Positions 41,780-42,564 of a stretch of DNA of 42,564 nucleotides are shown one piece after another. Every line of letters starts with the position of its first letter. Position 1 is the stretch's first letter. Source of the stretch: Rhodocyclales bacterium (GTDB lineage Bacteria; Pseudomonadota; Gammaproteobacteria; Burkholderiales; Rhodocyclaceae). Location of the stretch: contig JACRIX010000001.1 of the NCBI GenBank assembly GCA_016215645.1, positions 1-42,564 of the forward strand, written 5' to 3'. The translations under genes were made by a program, and so were the position numbers. A model generated the notes under the pieces. The model was not told the origin of the DNA. It did no database searches and saw only the letters and a program-made list of their open reading frames with translations.

Positions 41780-42564
41780 TCAGAACATTGCCCAGCCGTG
41801 ATCCAGACCGAGTTGCCCGGCAGTTATCTCCGCGCTCGCGTCCGACCATTGGATCGATGCCCCGTTGGCAAGATGCTGCCGGGCGATTTCTGCGATTCCA
41901 TCCCCGTTCTGGTCCACGGTACTCCAGTCATGGAACACGTCGCGCATCGCATCGCCCTGCCAGACGCTGGCAGCGTCAGTGGTCCAGACTCCGACAACGC
42001 CCGCCTTGGTCTTCCACCACAAATCGGTCTTCCCGTCACCATTGAAATCGGCAACGGTGTAGTAGTCCAGCCAGTTGGCCGGATACTCGGGATCCCCGAC
42101 GCCCATGGATGGCGGAATTGCCAGCCCCACCTCGGCATCGGCAAATTGGAGTCGTTCGACGTAGAACAGCGTATCGATGCCGTCATCACCATTGGCGACA
42201 TTGGTATCGGTGACGGTGAATTGGGTATCCGATTTCACGATCGTGTAACCGGACAGCACGCCACCGAACAGCGCGGTATCGTGACCCAAACCACCGGACA
42301 ATACGTCGTTGCCCGCTCCCCCTTCCAGCGTATCGCTGGAGAAACTGCCATTCAGGCTGTCGTTGCCCGCCCTGCCATCGAGAACCATGCGGGTCGTTCC
42401 CGACCACGTCAGCGTGTTGGCACTGCCATCGCCGGCCAGCACGCTGGCATTGCCATCGGCGTCGTAGCGCTGGCTATAGATGCCCAAGCCGCTGCCATCC
42501 TGCCCCAGGGCCGCCCAGGTCACCCTGTAGCCGCCGTCGGACAGCGCCGTCACGGTGGCATCGA
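41780..42564 (-). CDS. RTX protein, C-terminal part (gene continues beyond the window)
   Basis: The frame is open to the window edge, so the 5' part is missing and the GTG at 42553 is not a real start. The visible ~260 residues begin in a segment VTALSDGGYRVTWAALGQDG followed by GIYSQRYDADG, a repeat type common in large RTX adhesins and exoproteins. A short RTX block (GNDSLNGSFSSDTLEGGAGND) follows. The rest is the shared C-terminal module with DFNGDGKTD and DQNGDGIAE, ending DHGWAMF. Whether a protease domain lies upstream cannot be seen. It is the first gene of the tandem RTX trio in the direction of transcription. Confidence 0.85.
   Translation of the reverse strand, partial: DATVTALSDGGYRVTWAALGQDGSGLGIYSQRYDADGNASVLAGDGSANTLTWSGTTRMVLDGRAGNDSLNGSFSSDTLEGGAGNDVLSGGLGHDTALFGGVLSGYTIVKSDTQFTVTDTNVANGDDGIDTLFYVERLQFADAEVGLAIPPSMGVGDPEYPANWLDYYTVADFNGDGKTDLWWKTKAGVVGVWTTDAASVWQGDAMRDVFHDWSTVDQNGDGIAEIARQHLANGASIQWSDASAEITAGQLGLDHGWAMF

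Overview
The window is GC-rich, densely packed chromosomal DNA of a betaproteobacterium. YajD, the CbrA-like symporter-kinase, the AddAB-like repair pair, the Hsp15/RmuC neighbourhood and the PimC/PimD-like acyl-CoA dehydrogenases suggest a Rhodocyclales/Sterolibacteriaceae-type environmental bacterium. The exact taxon is inference. There is no rRNA, CRISPR array, phage or insertion sequence. Two tRNA genes (Arg-UCU and His-GUG) lie at the left end.

Layout. 1-3250: tRNA-Arg, a small Cys-rich protein, YajD, a two-gene soluble kinase/REC-TPR regulator unit, and tRNA-His with its own promoter and terminator. 3371-13330: one forward operon of nine tightly coupled genes for beta-oxidation of an unidentified, probably unsaturated or cyclic, carboxylic acid. 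It holds a PimC/PimD-like dehydrogenase pair, a 600-aa DmdC-like dehydrogenase, an ECI2-like isomerase, a hotdog thioesterase, a ComB-like protein, a MaoC hydratase, an AMP-forming acyl-CoA ligase, a dienoyl-CoA isomerase and an alpha/beta hydrolase. No thiolase or 3-hydroxyacyl-CoA dehydrogenase is present.

13327-26256: reverse-strand housekeeping and stress genes: hemerythrin, OsmC, RDD protein, a small exported protein, DHH phosphoesterase, AddA-like helicase-nuclease, AddB-like nuclease with a 38-aa membrane protein coupled to its start, RmuC, Hsp15, nitroreductase, PhaJ-like hydratase and a free-standing CZB protein.

26306-36857: a compact reverse-strand signalling cluster. In transcription order it encodes a small two-helix membrane protein, a sodium/solute symporter fused to a histidine kinase, a single-domain receiver, a membrane-anchored pseudo-kinase fused to a DnaQ-type exonuclease, two tandem DUF294 nucleotidyltransferases (one with cNMP and CBS sensory domains), and a FeoB-like transporter with a degenerate G3 box. 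Overlapping starts and short gaps suggest one transcript.

36968-42564: three reverse-strand RTX proteins in tandem, two of them serralysin-type M10 metalloproteases and one cut by the window edge. All share a C-terminal module with FG-GAP/VCBS-like calcium motifs and similar last residues. No type I secretion genes are in the window.

The most unusual pattern is a dispersed repeat of about 26 bp (core AGTCGGCGCTG) found six times across unrelated loci. In four genes it is read in the same frame as K/R-V-G-A-x-x-T-A, apparently in variable loops.
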